This document shows positions 14,406-23,800 of a stretch of 43,347 nucleotides of DNA, one piece after another; the stretch's first letter is position 1, and each line of letters opens with the position of its first letter. Position numbers and translations under genes: made by a program. The notes beneath the pieces are model-generated. The model did no database searches and was not told the DNA's origin. It saw only the letters and a list, made by a program, of their open reading frames with translations. This DNA is from Segatella copri (GTDB lineage: Bacteria > Bacteroidota > Bacteroidia > Bacteroidales > Bacteroidaceae): contig NZ_JAHOEA010000034.1 in the NCBI RefSeq assembly GCF_019127135.1, positions 1-43,347 on the forward strand. Reading direction: 5' to 3'.

Positions 14406-16886
14406 TTAAATCAATCGGATGGTCTCTCCCTTTCGTGTAGTGATGTCATAGGTATTTGCCTTTGGCAACACCACCTTGTTGAGTTTCACTTCGGAATGGT
14501 TCTGCATCTGTGGCTGGTCAAAGGCGGCAAAGAGCGGATTCGGATTCTTGCCCTTGGCAGATTTCATACCCTTGATGCCCTTTAACCGGTTGCCTGCCGG
14601 CAGACGGAGACGAAGGTTTCCACCGAGGGTAGAACGGATCTTGAGCGAGGTGATTCTGCCATTCTTCCATGCCAGTTCCTCGATGAGGAAACCACCTCTC
14701 GTGCGGAGCCCCTGTATCTTTCCTTCAGCCTTCCAGGCATCAGGAAGAGCCGGCAGGATATTGACACATCCGTCATGGCTCTGCATCAGCATCTCGGCGA
14801 TACCGGCAGTACAGCCGAAGTTGCCATCTATCTGGAATGGTGGATGTGCATCGAAGAGATTGCGATAGGTTCCACCCTTTTTCTTGTTCAATCCGTAGGC
14901 AAGGAAATGATCATCGGTCAGGGTCAACTGGTTGTGAATCAGCTTATAGGCGTGATTACCATCCAGAAGACGAGCCCAGAGACAAACCTTCCATCCCATC
15001 GACCAACCTGTACTCGGGTCGCCACGATGTATGAGCGAAGTACGGGCTGCATCGAAGAGTTCCGGAGTCTGCTCCGGTGTAATCTGATTACCTGGATAGA
15101 GCGCATAAAGATGACTCACATGGCGATGATTATCCTGAGGATCATCCCAGTCCTTGATCCATTCCTGCAACTGTCCCCACTTGCCAATCTGCATCGGTGC
15201 CATCTTTCCCAAAACTTTCTTCAGATGAGCAGCATATCCGGCATCTTCGCCCAGGATTTCGCTCGCTCTGATAACGGTAGAGAAGAGTTCGTGGAGCAAT
15301 TCATTATCCATCGTAGTGCCATAGCTCATCGCTATCTTTCCATCCTTGGAAGGATGTATATTCTCCGGACTCACAGCTGGCGAAATCACGAGCCATCCAT
15401 GCTCAGGTTCCGGTATCAGCATCTCGTCGAGGAAAGTAGCTGCACCCTTCATAATCGGATAAGCTTTACGTAGGAATTCCTTGTCACCACTATAAAGATA
15501 ATGTTGCCAGAGATGGGATGAAACCCAGGCGCCACCGGTCATCCACATGCCTGATGCTGCCTTGTCGATACCGCCTGTTACTCGCCAGATGTCGGTATTG
15601 TGATGCAAAACCCATCCGTTCTTTCCATACATGGTCTGAGCCGATTCCTTTCCGGTTTCGCTCACTTCGCGAATCAGTCGGAAGAGCGGTTCATTGAGTT
15701 CGGAGAGGTTGGTCATCTCTGATGGCCAGTAGTTCATCTCCATGTTGATGTTGGTGGTATATTTGCTGTCCCATGACGGGAACATCTTATCGTTCCAGAT
15801 GCCCTGCAGGTTAGCTGGCTGTGTGCCAGGCTGCGAACTGCATATCAGAAGGTATCTGCCGAAAGCATAATAGGTGGCTACGAGATAGTTATCGTCCTGC
15901 TTGGCAAAGCGGATGAGGCGTTCGTCGGTAGGCAGATTCTGATACTTGTCAGCGCCCAACCAAAGCGAGTTGCGATGCATCATGCTCAGGAATTTAGCCA
16001 CATGCTGCGCCATCTGTTCTCGGGCATCCTTCGCCATGGCAGTATGAAGCGCCTGCTTGCTGCGTTCCACCTCGTTGCCGGTGATATCCTTGTAATTCAC
16101 GAAGTTGGTGGCGATGGAGATATAGAGTACGGCTTCATCGGCATTCTTCACGCTGACCACACCGTCGCGACAGGTCTTCGCAGCCTCGCCGCCTTTGATC
16201 TGAGCCGCCATTCTGCCCATGAATCTCACCTTTCCCTTCAGACCTTCGTGCTTGGCAGCCACTCCTTCGAGGGTAGCTTCCTCGCCATCGGTACGGATGA
16301 TGACATCATCGTGAGGGGAAGTAAAGTTGGCATTGAAGGTGATGCTATGAGGCTTGTTGGCAGTAAATCTTACCATCACTACATTATCGGAAAAGGAGGT
16401 GATAACCTCGCGCTGATAGGTGACACCGTGGGCTGTCCAACGGGTGAGACAGCGGGCTGAATCCAGACTCAGTTCACGATAATACTGAGAATAGCCATCC
16501 ATCCCGGGAGCCGAGATATAGACATCACCAAAGGTCTGGTAAGGCATTCCGAAGTTGGTATTCGACATGATTTTCTCGGTACACATATCTTGTGCCTTAC
16601 GGTATTCGCCCTGCCAGATGAGGTTCTGCACGACTGGAAGAGCTGCCTTGGCATGAGGATTGGCATTCTTGTTAGGCTGTCCTGCCCAGATGGTTTCCTC
16701 GTTCAGCTGCAGACGTTCGGTGGCTGGAATGCCATATACCATGGCACCCAACCGTCCATTACCCAAAGGCAAGGCATCGGTCCAGACCAGCGCTGGTTTG
16801 TCGTACCAGAGCTTATATGATTGTGCTGTTGCTTGCAAAGAGAGACAAGCCAGGCAGCAAAGTGTGATGGTTCTTAAGATTTTCAT
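14406..16886 (-). CDS. GH95 alpha-L-galactosidase or alpha-L-fucosidase
   Basis: A secreted 826-residue GH95 enzyme. The start at 16886 ([22 protein letters not shown], a good signal peptide) is preferred to a longer frame that would begin upstream of the probable promoter element. Order: N-terminal beta-sandwich (about 25-290, [14 protein letters not shown]), (alpha/alpha)6 barrel with NINMEMNYW (Asn379, Asn381), SPAVSPEN (Glu509) and QIDGNFG, then a C-terminal beta domain. These match the Asn/Asn/Glu/Asp catalytic set of GH95. In RG-II loci the GH95 member acts as an alpha-L-galactosidase on chain A; the fucose/galactose choice cannot be settled by eye. First gene of the unit GH95-GH140-GH78-propeller, with the shared promoter element 34 bases upstream. 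Confidence 0.9.
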   Translation of the reverse strand: MKILRTITLCCLACLSLQATAQSYKLWYDKPALVWTDALPLGNGRLGAMVYGIPATERLQLNEETIWAGQPNKNANPHAKAALPVVQNLIWQGEYRKAQDMCTEKIMSNTNFGMPYQTFGDVYISAPGMDGYSQYYRELSLDSARCLTRWTAHGVTYQREVITSFSDNVVMVRFTANKPHSITFNANFTSPHDDVIIRTDGEEATLEGVAAKHEGLKGKVRFMGRMAAQIKGGEAAKTCRDGVVSVKNADEAVLYISIATNFVNYKDITGNEVERSKQALHTAMAKDAREQMAQHVAKFLSMMHRNSLWLGADKYQNLPTDERLIRFAKQDDNYLVATYYAFGRYLLICSSQPGTQPANLQGIWNDKMFPSWDSKYTTNINMEMNYWPSEMTNLSELNEPLFRLIREVSETGKESAQTMYGKNGWVLHHNTDIWRVTGGIDKAASGMWMTGGAWVSSHLWQHYLYSGDKEFLRKAYPIMKGAATFLDEMLIPEPEHGWLVISPAVSPENIHPSKDGKIAMSYGTTMDNELLHELFSTVIRASEILGEDAGYAAHLKKVLGKMAPMQIGKWGQLQEWIKDWDDPQDNHRHVSHLYALYPGNQITPEQTPELFDAARTSLIHRGDPSTGWSMGWKVCLWARLLDGNHAYKLIHNQLTLTDDHFLAYGLNKKKGGTYRNLFDAHPPFQIDGNFGCTAGIAEMLMQSHDGCVNILPALPDAWKAEGKIQGLRTRGGFLIEELAWKNGRITSLKIRSTLGGNLRLRLPAGNRLKGIKGMKSAKGKNPNPLFAAFDQPQMQNHSEVKLNKVVLPKANTYDITTRKGETIRLI

Positions 16887-16919
16887 TTGTTTTTGTTTTA
16901 ATCGATTAAACAATTTTAT

Positions 16920-16949
16920 ATATAGACGCAAAAGAGCCGCCTTTGTCGT
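16920..16949 (-). promoter_or_regulatory. Shared 30-bp promoter element, copy 2 (GH95 unit)
   Basis: Minus strand: ACAAA, 11 bases, TGCGTCTATAT, aligned base for base with copies 1 and 3 without gaps. It lies between the terminator of the esterase gene and the GH95 start codon. Confidence 0.68.
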
Positions 16950-16954
16950 CAGAA

Positions 16955-16999
16955 AAGACGAAAAAGACCTCACGTCATTTATAAAACGGCGTGAGGTCT
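16955..16999 (-). terminator. Intrinsic terminator of the GH143/142-GH78-esterase unit
   Basis: A 10-bp perfect stem (AGACCTCACG / CGTGAGGTCT, arms 16965-16974 and 16990-16999) followed on the minus strand by TTTTCGTCTTTTC. It starts 21 bases after the esterase stop codon. Confidence 0.85.
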
Positions 17000-17020
17000 G
17001 ATATATTATCTTCTATCTTA

Positions 17021-18358
17021 TTATCTGATGACCGATTGCAAAACTTCCGGTTTTTCAACCTTCACTTTGCTTTCATCCAACTTACTGCGGTCCAAACCGA
17101 AGACACGGATGAAGAAATCGTAGTTTGCCTGGCGCTTGTTGATGCCATAATCATGACGTTCCTTAGGCAGATGCACATTGGTTACCTGTTCCTTGGCACC
17201 ATACATATTATATATATACTGCAGATACGGATATTCGAGAGATGGAACAGAGGCGGTCCAATCGCCACCATCGCTCACTACCAACAACGGCTTAGGGGCA
17301 AAGAAAGCCATCAACTCGGCATTACACGTACCATGCCCCGCCAACTGGATAGGTTTGCCACTCTCGCAAGGACAACCGCCATCAAAATGAGAGGCGAGAT
17401 TCACTGTTGGGGCTGCTGCCGTGATTCGGTCGTCGAGTACCGTCAGCAGGACTGTATGCGTACCGCCACCACTGCCACCATTCGCTCCGATGCGCGTCTT
17501 ATCCACATCCTTGCGATGGTTCCACATATAATCGAGCAATACCTCGGCATTCAGAGCCTGAATCACATGGGCACGGTCGGTCTGATGCGAATTCTTGCCA
17601 TATTCAGCCTCACTCTGTCCCCAGCCATACAGGTCGAAATCTACACAGATAGCACCCATTCTTGCCAAGGTTCCGAGGCGCTGCTGCTCATCGGCACGAT
17701 ATCTGCCGCCACCGAAATGACCATCGGGACAGATAATCAAAGGATGCTTGCCCTTCTTGGCGGGCGTATAGATGGAACCGAAGACATGCTCGCCAGGCAA
17801 GGTCTCGATGCAGATATTCTGAACCGTATAACCATCATACCTGCGTACCTTTCCCAAAATCGGTTTCTTATGAACCAGGGAATCCATATAACGGTCGATA
17901 CCCAGGATGTGGCGCACCTCTTTGCGTACAGAATCCTTGCGTGCTTCAAACTGTTCCCGGTTCTGGTAGAGTGTCTTGAGATAAGCAAGCATCTGCTCAC
18001 CCTCTTCGGTATGGCGACGGGGATATTCATAAGGCTTGATCTTGTATACATTACCATTCTGCTTCCACCAGTTGAAGTCGAAATACTTGCAGATATTCGT
18101 CAGGGTTTCCTCCAGCGAATAGGATTTGATGCGGAAGTCGGCATAAGGCAACTGCCTACCAACGGTATCCACATTATATTTAAAGCGGACACCCCAGCGC
18201 TGCGATACGTCCTGCATCACATCGTGAAGACTACGGGTGAAATGCCCCTGATAACAGTTCTGAGCAACAGCCTCTGGCTGGTTTCCGTTATTTTGCGCAC
18301 TTGCCGACAAAGACATGCTTGCCGCGATAAGTGCCATCATTATGTTCTGTTTCATCAT
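17021..18358 (-). CDS. STN-domain alpha/beta-hydrolase esterase (CE19-like)
   Basis: A secreted 445-residue protein with signal peptide to about Ala21. Residues about 38-110 form an STN/DUF4974-like domain (SLHDVMQDVSQRWGVRFKY, then SLEETLTNICKYF and NGNVYKIKP), normally found in TonB-dependent transporters and FecR-type anti-sigma factors. Residues about 165-420 are an alpha/beta hydrolase with Ser296 in NGGSGGG, an Asp in VVSDGGDW (363 or 366) and His402 in KERHDYG. In RG-II loci an alpha/beta hydrolase (BT1017, CE19) is a pectin methylesterase; acetylesterase is the alternative. Its start codon lies 71 bases inside the upstream GH78 gene, so translation is probably coupled. Other in-frame ATGs (18355, 18340) still overlap that gene. 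Confidence 0.8.
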   Translation of the reverse strand: MMKQNIMMALIAASMSLSASAQNNGNQPEAVAQNCYQGHFTRSLHDVMQDVSQRWGVRFKYNVDTVGRQLPYADFRIKSYSLEETLTNICKYFDFNWWKQNGNVYKIKPYEYPRRHTEEGEQMLAYLKTLYQNREQFEARKDSVRKEVRHILGIDRYMDSLVHKKPILGKVRRYDGYTVQNICIETLPGEHVFGSIYTPAKKGKHPLIICPDGHFGGGRYRADEQQRLGTLARMGAICVDFDLYGWGQSEAEYGKNSHQTDRAHVIQALNAEVLLDYMWNHRKDVDKTRIGANGGSGGGTHTVLLTVLDDRITAAAPTVNLASHFDGGCPCESGKPIQLAGHGTCNAELMAFFAPKPLLVVSDGGDWTASVPSLEYPYLQYIYNMYGAKEQVTNVHLPKERHDYGINKRQANYDFFIRVFGLDRSKLDESKVKVEKPEVLQSVIR

Positions 18359-20786
18359 AATCTATCTTGATTTCGTATTCTATATCATTATCGGTATCTA
18401 CCGTTACCTCTATTTTACCATCAGCCAATTTCTTCCAAGCCACGGCAATCTGTTTGCCATCGCTGAGTCGGGTACTTCCCTTAGCCCAGGTCAAGTCGCC
18501 CATCGGCTGAGGAGCGATGATGAGTCTGCCCTGCTCTATGCGGATGCCCACGACATCCGGCAGGAAATGGTTGTTGATATGCGCCATCATGAAATGGTTC
18601 ATCGAAGCACCCATCTCCGGATTCCACTGTTCGGTGAGCGTGGTCATTCCCTTCTTGATCTGGAAGCCGTAGCCCGGCACATCATCATGCGCCAGCATCT
18701 TGTACCAGAGGTCGGCATATCCGTTTTCCAGCAATGCCAGGAAGAGGTAGCGGTTGCCCACATCACCGGTTGTCAGCCGGTCGTGATGCGCATGAATATC
18801 ATCTACCAGATGCTGGAGAACCTGCTTGCGATACTGGGATGGAACCATGTCCAGCGCCAAAGGAATGGCATTGGAAGCCTGACTTCCCGAACCGTAATAT
18901 ATCTTTTCTACTGCATCCGAAGAAGATTTCTCAGAAGATGCAGCCTTCTCAACATGCAGAAACTCCTTCTGGAAAGCCTGCAGGATTTCTGAAGCCAGGA
19001 TGGCATAGCGGTTGGCTTCGACTGTTTTTCCGCTCATTGCCGCAGCCTTCTGTGTCAGTTTCACCCACAGATAATAATGGGCTGTAGCTACCAGCGGCAT
19101 CGGGGTATTCTGAGAGAAGCCCGAACGGCCTTTTCCGTAATCATACCAGTCACCCAAACCCTGTTTCAGTATACGGCAACTGTCCTTACTCTGGAGATAA
19201 TCCACATAGCGGAACATCTGCTGTGCATATTTCTTCACCATCCGGTCGTCACCATAATGCTGCAGATAAAGGAATGGAAGCGCTACCAGGGCACCGCCCC
19301 ACTCTGGAGATTCAGCAAACGGGTCGAGCCACTTGCCCTTGAAGTAGATATACTCAGGAGCGGTTGTAGGAACGGCACCATTGGCATGCTGGGCATCGGC
19401 GATATTCTGCATCGTCTGCTCTATCATCGCACGACAGTCGTAGTTGTATACCAATCCCTCGCCATTGAGCCAATCCTGCTCCAGCCAACCGAGTTTCTCA
19501 CGATGAGGACAGTCGGTCCAGACGCCCTGCCAATTGCTTCGGATGGCACGGTCGATAATCTGATAAGCACGGTTAAACATCGGATTAGAACATTCGAAGT
19601 TGCCAATCTTCGCAGCTGAATTATAGACGAAGCACGACTGGATATCCTCTATCACTGGCTTGCCATCAGGATTCTCATCACCCTTCATTACGGCACCTTC
19701 TACCTGGATATAGCGATAACCATAATAGGTGAAATGCGGATGCCAAGTCTCGATGCGCTTGCCGTCAGCCGACTTCTCGCCCTTTCCGCTGAGCGTATAA
19801 GTAAGATAGTAAGGACTGCCCGATTGTTTCTGATTGCAGGTTCCCTGTACAGTCTGGGTCTCTGAGAGATAGAGCCGTACCTGCTGTCCTGCCTTTCCAC
19901 TGACCTTGATCTGTGGGAAACCGGCGAGATTCTGTCCCATATCCAGCACAAAGGTTCCTGCCGGAATAGGATGTTTGGCATTGGAAGCCTTGGCGATTTG
20001 CTGAGGAGTGAGCTGATGACGGCTCTTCACACCGAAGTATTCCATCATCTTCACCGGCTGTGCCATCTGCTGGCGCAGAATGCCACGAGGTCCCTTCTGT
20101 ATCACCACCGGTTTCCAAGAAGGCGTGATGCGGGCATCCTCGTCTTCACCACCATAAATACTGTTGAAGGTGATGCTGCTAGGCGAATATTTCCATGAGC
20201 CATCGCTGACGATGCAGACGGTTCTGCCATTCTTCAGTTCTATTTCGAGCGAACAGTAGAGCGTAGGAGGACCATAGGAAACCTTCATCTTGGTGTATCT
20301 TCCACCCTGCTCATTATAGAATCCGTTGCCCAGCAATACCGAAAGTTGGTTCTTGCCTTTCTTCAACAACGCAGTCACATCGTAAATATTATAAAAGACG
20401 GTCTTGTCGTAATCGCTCCACAGAGGGGCGAAAACGGCATCCGTCACCTTCTGCCGGTTGATGCTGAACTCATAGAAACCCAGTCCCACAATCTTCATCG
20501 TTGCCTTGCGGACATCAGCCGGGAGTTTCATTTCTTTCTTCAGCCAGATGCTTTGTCTTGACAATGGAGCCGTAGCCTTCCAGTCTGGTTTTCCCTTCGC
20601 ATTCACCGTTCCCGTTCCTACATAATCTCGGTTACTCGGAATGTGCGCATCCTCATCGGTTATCGCTCCAATCCATTGTGGCTGAGGCGCTTCATTATCC
20701 GCCTTAAAAGCAACAGACTTTTGAGCATGAATCTGTATCATGCCCAAAAGTCCTATCAGTATCAATAAATATTTTCTTCGTTTCAT
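18288..20786 (-). CDS. GH78 alpha-L-rhamnosidase
   Basis: A secreted 832-residue GH78 enzyme (signal peptide to about Ala21). It has the accessory N domain (WLKKEMKLP, GLGFYEFSINRQKV, LLGNGFYNEQ), the Bac_rhamnosid domain (FVLDMGQNLAGFPQI) and the (alpha/alpha)6 barrel with the acid-side motif DCPHREKLGWLEQDW and the base-side motif LTEQWNPEMG, followed by a C-terminal beta domain. It is a different GH78 subgroup from the fused protein at 8864-12850 (DCPHREK rather than DCPQRNE), so the two should act on different rhamnose linkages of RG-II. It lies 18 bases downstream of the GH143/142 gene and its 3' end overlaps the start of the esterase gene by 71 bases. Confidence 0.92.
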   Translation of the reverse strand: MKRRKYLLILIGLLGMIQIHAQKSVAFKADNEAPQPQWIGAITDEDAHIPSNRDYVGTGTVNAKGKPDWKATAPLSRQSIWLKKEMKLPADVRKATMKIVGLGFYEFSINRQKVTDAVFAPLWSDYDKTVFYNIYDVTALLKKGKNQLSVLLGNGFYNEQGGRYTKMKVSYGPPTLYCSLEIELKNGRTVCIVSDGSWKYSPSSITFNSIYGGEDEDARITPSWKPVVIQKGPRGILRQQMAQPVKMMEYFGVKSRHQLTPQQIAKASNAKHPIPAGTFVLDMGQNLAGFPQIKVSGKAGQQVRLYLSETQTVQGTCNQKQSGSPYYLTYTLSGKGEKSADGKRIETWHPHFTYYGYRYIQVEGAVMKGDENPDGKPVIEDIQSCFVYNSAAKIGNFECSNPMFNRAYQIIDRAIRSNWQGVWTDCPHREKLGWLEQDWLNGEGLVYNYDCRAMIEQTMQNIADAQHANGAVPTTAPEYIYFKGKWLDPFAESPEWGGALVALPFLYLQHYGDDRMVKKYAQQMFRYVDYLQSKDSCRILKQGLGDWYDYGKGRSGFSQNTPMPLVATAHYYLWVKLTQKAAAMSGKTVEANRYAILASEILQAFQKEFLHVEKAASSEKSSSDAVEKIYYGSGSQASNAIPLALDMVPSQYRKQVLQHLVDDIHAHHDRLTTGDVGNRYLFLALLENGYADLWYKMLAHDDVPGYGFQIKKGMTTLTEQWNPEMGASMNHFMMAHINNHFLPDVVGIRIEQGRLIIAPQPMGDLTWAKGSTRLSDGKQIAVAWKKLADGKIEVTVDTDNDIEYEIKIDYDETEHNDGTYRGKHVFVGKCAK

Positions 20787-20804
20787 ATCGTATTTTATTC
20801 TACA

Positions 20805-23800
20805 TTATTTGAATGCATCCTTCACTACGAGTTTGCCGAGCGTATCACGCTGCCCAGCCAACTTTCCATCAACCCATACCTGCAAACCCTTGCCCACATG
20901 ATAGCGGGAACCGTCCTGGTCGTAGAGGATGGTGAGGTCGTGACCATGATAACGCACCTTGTCAAGACAGAAGTACTGCCATTTGCCAACTGGGATGATA
21001 GGACGCACCTCGATGGTCTGATCGGCACGAGGACGAAGACCCACGATGCCGGTGATGATGAGATCGCAGAAGGTAGAATGGTTGTAATATCTGCTGCGCT
21101 CCTGATCGCCCTTCAACCAGTAACCAGTGGTTTCATCAAGATACTCACCGATGTAAGGTTTGCCACGCATGCTCTGACTCTGCACATACTTCTCCATCTC
21201 ATTGAAGTAAAGGCTGTCCATATCGAGACTACCTTTTGAAGAAGCAGCGAGGGCAGATGGCTTCACCTGATAATTGTTGATGAAATTCGCCATCGCTGTC
21301 AGGGTCTGGGCGGTAGCGAAAGGCCAGATGGCACCATCCCACTCACACTTTCCTACTCCATGAGAGCGGAACAGCGGATGGCGGCGCTCTGCGGTGGTTT
21401 GTCCGTAAGGAGCAGAGAAGCCCTTGCTGTCTGCTGCCTGTTTCCAAGCCTCAGCAAACTTCGCCTCATCGGCAGGGAGATTGAAATACCAAGGCAGGAA
21501 ACCGATTGCCTCGCGCACCTTTGCTGATACTGCAGCATCGCCACTAGGCTGGAAACTTCTCTTCTTGGCTACCTCCTTCGCCTCGTCAGCATTCGGCTTA
21601 TACACCTCGAAGAACTGCTGGTCAGCATCCCAAAGCTGGGTTTCTACCAGATGCTTCAGGGTATCTGCCTTAGCCTCATACTTCCTAGCCAAGTCCTGAT
21701 AGCCGATGGTCTTTGCCATCTGGGCGATGCCCATTGCATTGCCATACATATAACTGTTGATGCTAGGACGGGCATTCTTTTCTCTTCTGCCACCACTGAT
21801 GGTCTCTTCCATCGCATCACGCACATCATACTGCCAGTAGAGTCCGTTGCCCCAGCGGTGGTCATCCCACAGCTGATACTCCTTGTCCAGGTCGTTCAAC
21901 AACGACTTAAACTCCTTCCGGTTACCGTCTACGAGATAGCGCTCCCAGATAGAGGCAGGCATCCAACTGCTATAGAAATTAATCTTAGCCATCGGCTTGC
22001 CACCATTGCCATGATACCAGGTATTCAAGATGCCGTCGAGATACTTTCCATCACGAATCCAGCGACTCTCGTGGATATGATGTCCCACTCCAGAGGCGAT
22101 GAGATTATACTTGTCGGCATAACTGCGAGGCACGAGAAACTCGGTCATCGCATAGCCTACAGGTGTATTTTCGATATGCTTGCGGAGCGTCCACCAGCGG
22201 AAATAATACATCTCCTCGAAGTTGCGCTGCGGGCAGTCGAAGAGGGGCACATTCTGCTTCATCCAGTCCCATGCCTGCGCATTTGGGATGGCAGAAGTAT
22301 GGAGAACCTCCGGCTCCATTGCATTGAAATCGTCTACATAATGCTTGTAATCTGCGGTCTTGAGCACAGCCGAACCGGCATCAGCATCCAGACTCACGGT
22401 CTTGACATGAGCGATGCGGTAGAGGGCGGTGGTATCGGTATCACCGGCATGCTCCAAAGTACCGAACCAGTCGGCAGGAGTGTCGATGGTAGGGAAGGTA
22501 CGGAGGTCGCCGGTACGGAAACGGATACGCTCTATCTGATGCACAGGTGCGTAGAAGATGCGCTTGGTACTCTTGCTCTGCAATGCCTTGCCATCTGCAC
22601 CGAGTGTGCTCACGGTGAGGTTGAGCTGGCGGTGCTGGGTATCCAATGCAGCTTCGAAACGATAGGTCTGGTCAGCCTGATAAGGCATCACATTGCCATA
22701 TCTCGCTCCGTTCTTCACACGTATCATTCCTTCTTTGTTCAGTTCGATGCGGGTGCAGGCGATGCCCTTCTCATCGAGGAATTCAATCTGCAGGGAACCG
22801 TTGCGGGTCTGAGCTGCCTGCACATCGAAGGATGCCTTCAGGTAGGAAGAAGCTGGAATCTTGCGCTCTACACAGGCATAGTCGAACGGATCTTCATCCT
22901 TCAGTTCAAGCCACTCCTGACGGAGCGAAACCGGCGCCATCAGCGGAGAATAGATATTCCAGGTCTTGAGATCGCCGAGTTTCTGATACTGGGCGAAATC
23001 ATCATCGGCATGGGCAGTAGCCACGGTCTTTACCGGAACGGGTACATGCGCCACCCAGATATCTTCCTTGTTCATGGAATAGCTCACCCACATATCTGAA
23101 TCCTTAGGAACGCCATTGCCTTCCTGGATGCCACGGACATACTGCGGACCACGACTCTTATAGTTGCCACCGTATCTCATCGGTGGTACTTCGCCACAAA
23201 TCAGATTCAGCGTTTTATATTCCAATCCGTCGCCACTCAGCGAGATGCCCAGCGGCCAGCGGTATTCAGATGGATTATAGACGGTGGCATAGGTGCCATC
23301 GCTCAACCGCTGTCCCCAAATCTTGGCATTGCTGTTGACAAATCCCAAGGCACGGTTGGTAGTGGTATAGGTATTGCCGCCATCCAGACTCAACGAGGTG
23401 AGGGCATGCTTCCACAGACTGGCTATTCTGCCATCCGGCAGGGTATAGTCGCAATAGGCCTTGTAACCATTGTTGACAGGTATCAGCTTTTCGCCTCTAT
23501 CTGCCTCTTCCACCCATTGCATGCGGTAACGTGGGTTGGCAAGGATTTCCTCGCAAGCCGCTCTTACCGCCTTGGATGCTTTCTTATAATTAGGATAAGC
23601 GGTATTCTTCTCATTGAATCCGTGGTTGTAATAGATGAAATAGATAGGTCCGAGCGAACCGTCTTTCTTCACCTCTCTCACCACACGGCCGATGCCGTTA
23701 CCATCGTTCGGGTCGTCCTTTCTGTCCAATGCCACACCATAGTTTCCGGTCGCCAGAAGGATGCCGCCCTTGGATACATACCAGCCCACACGCTGGTGCA

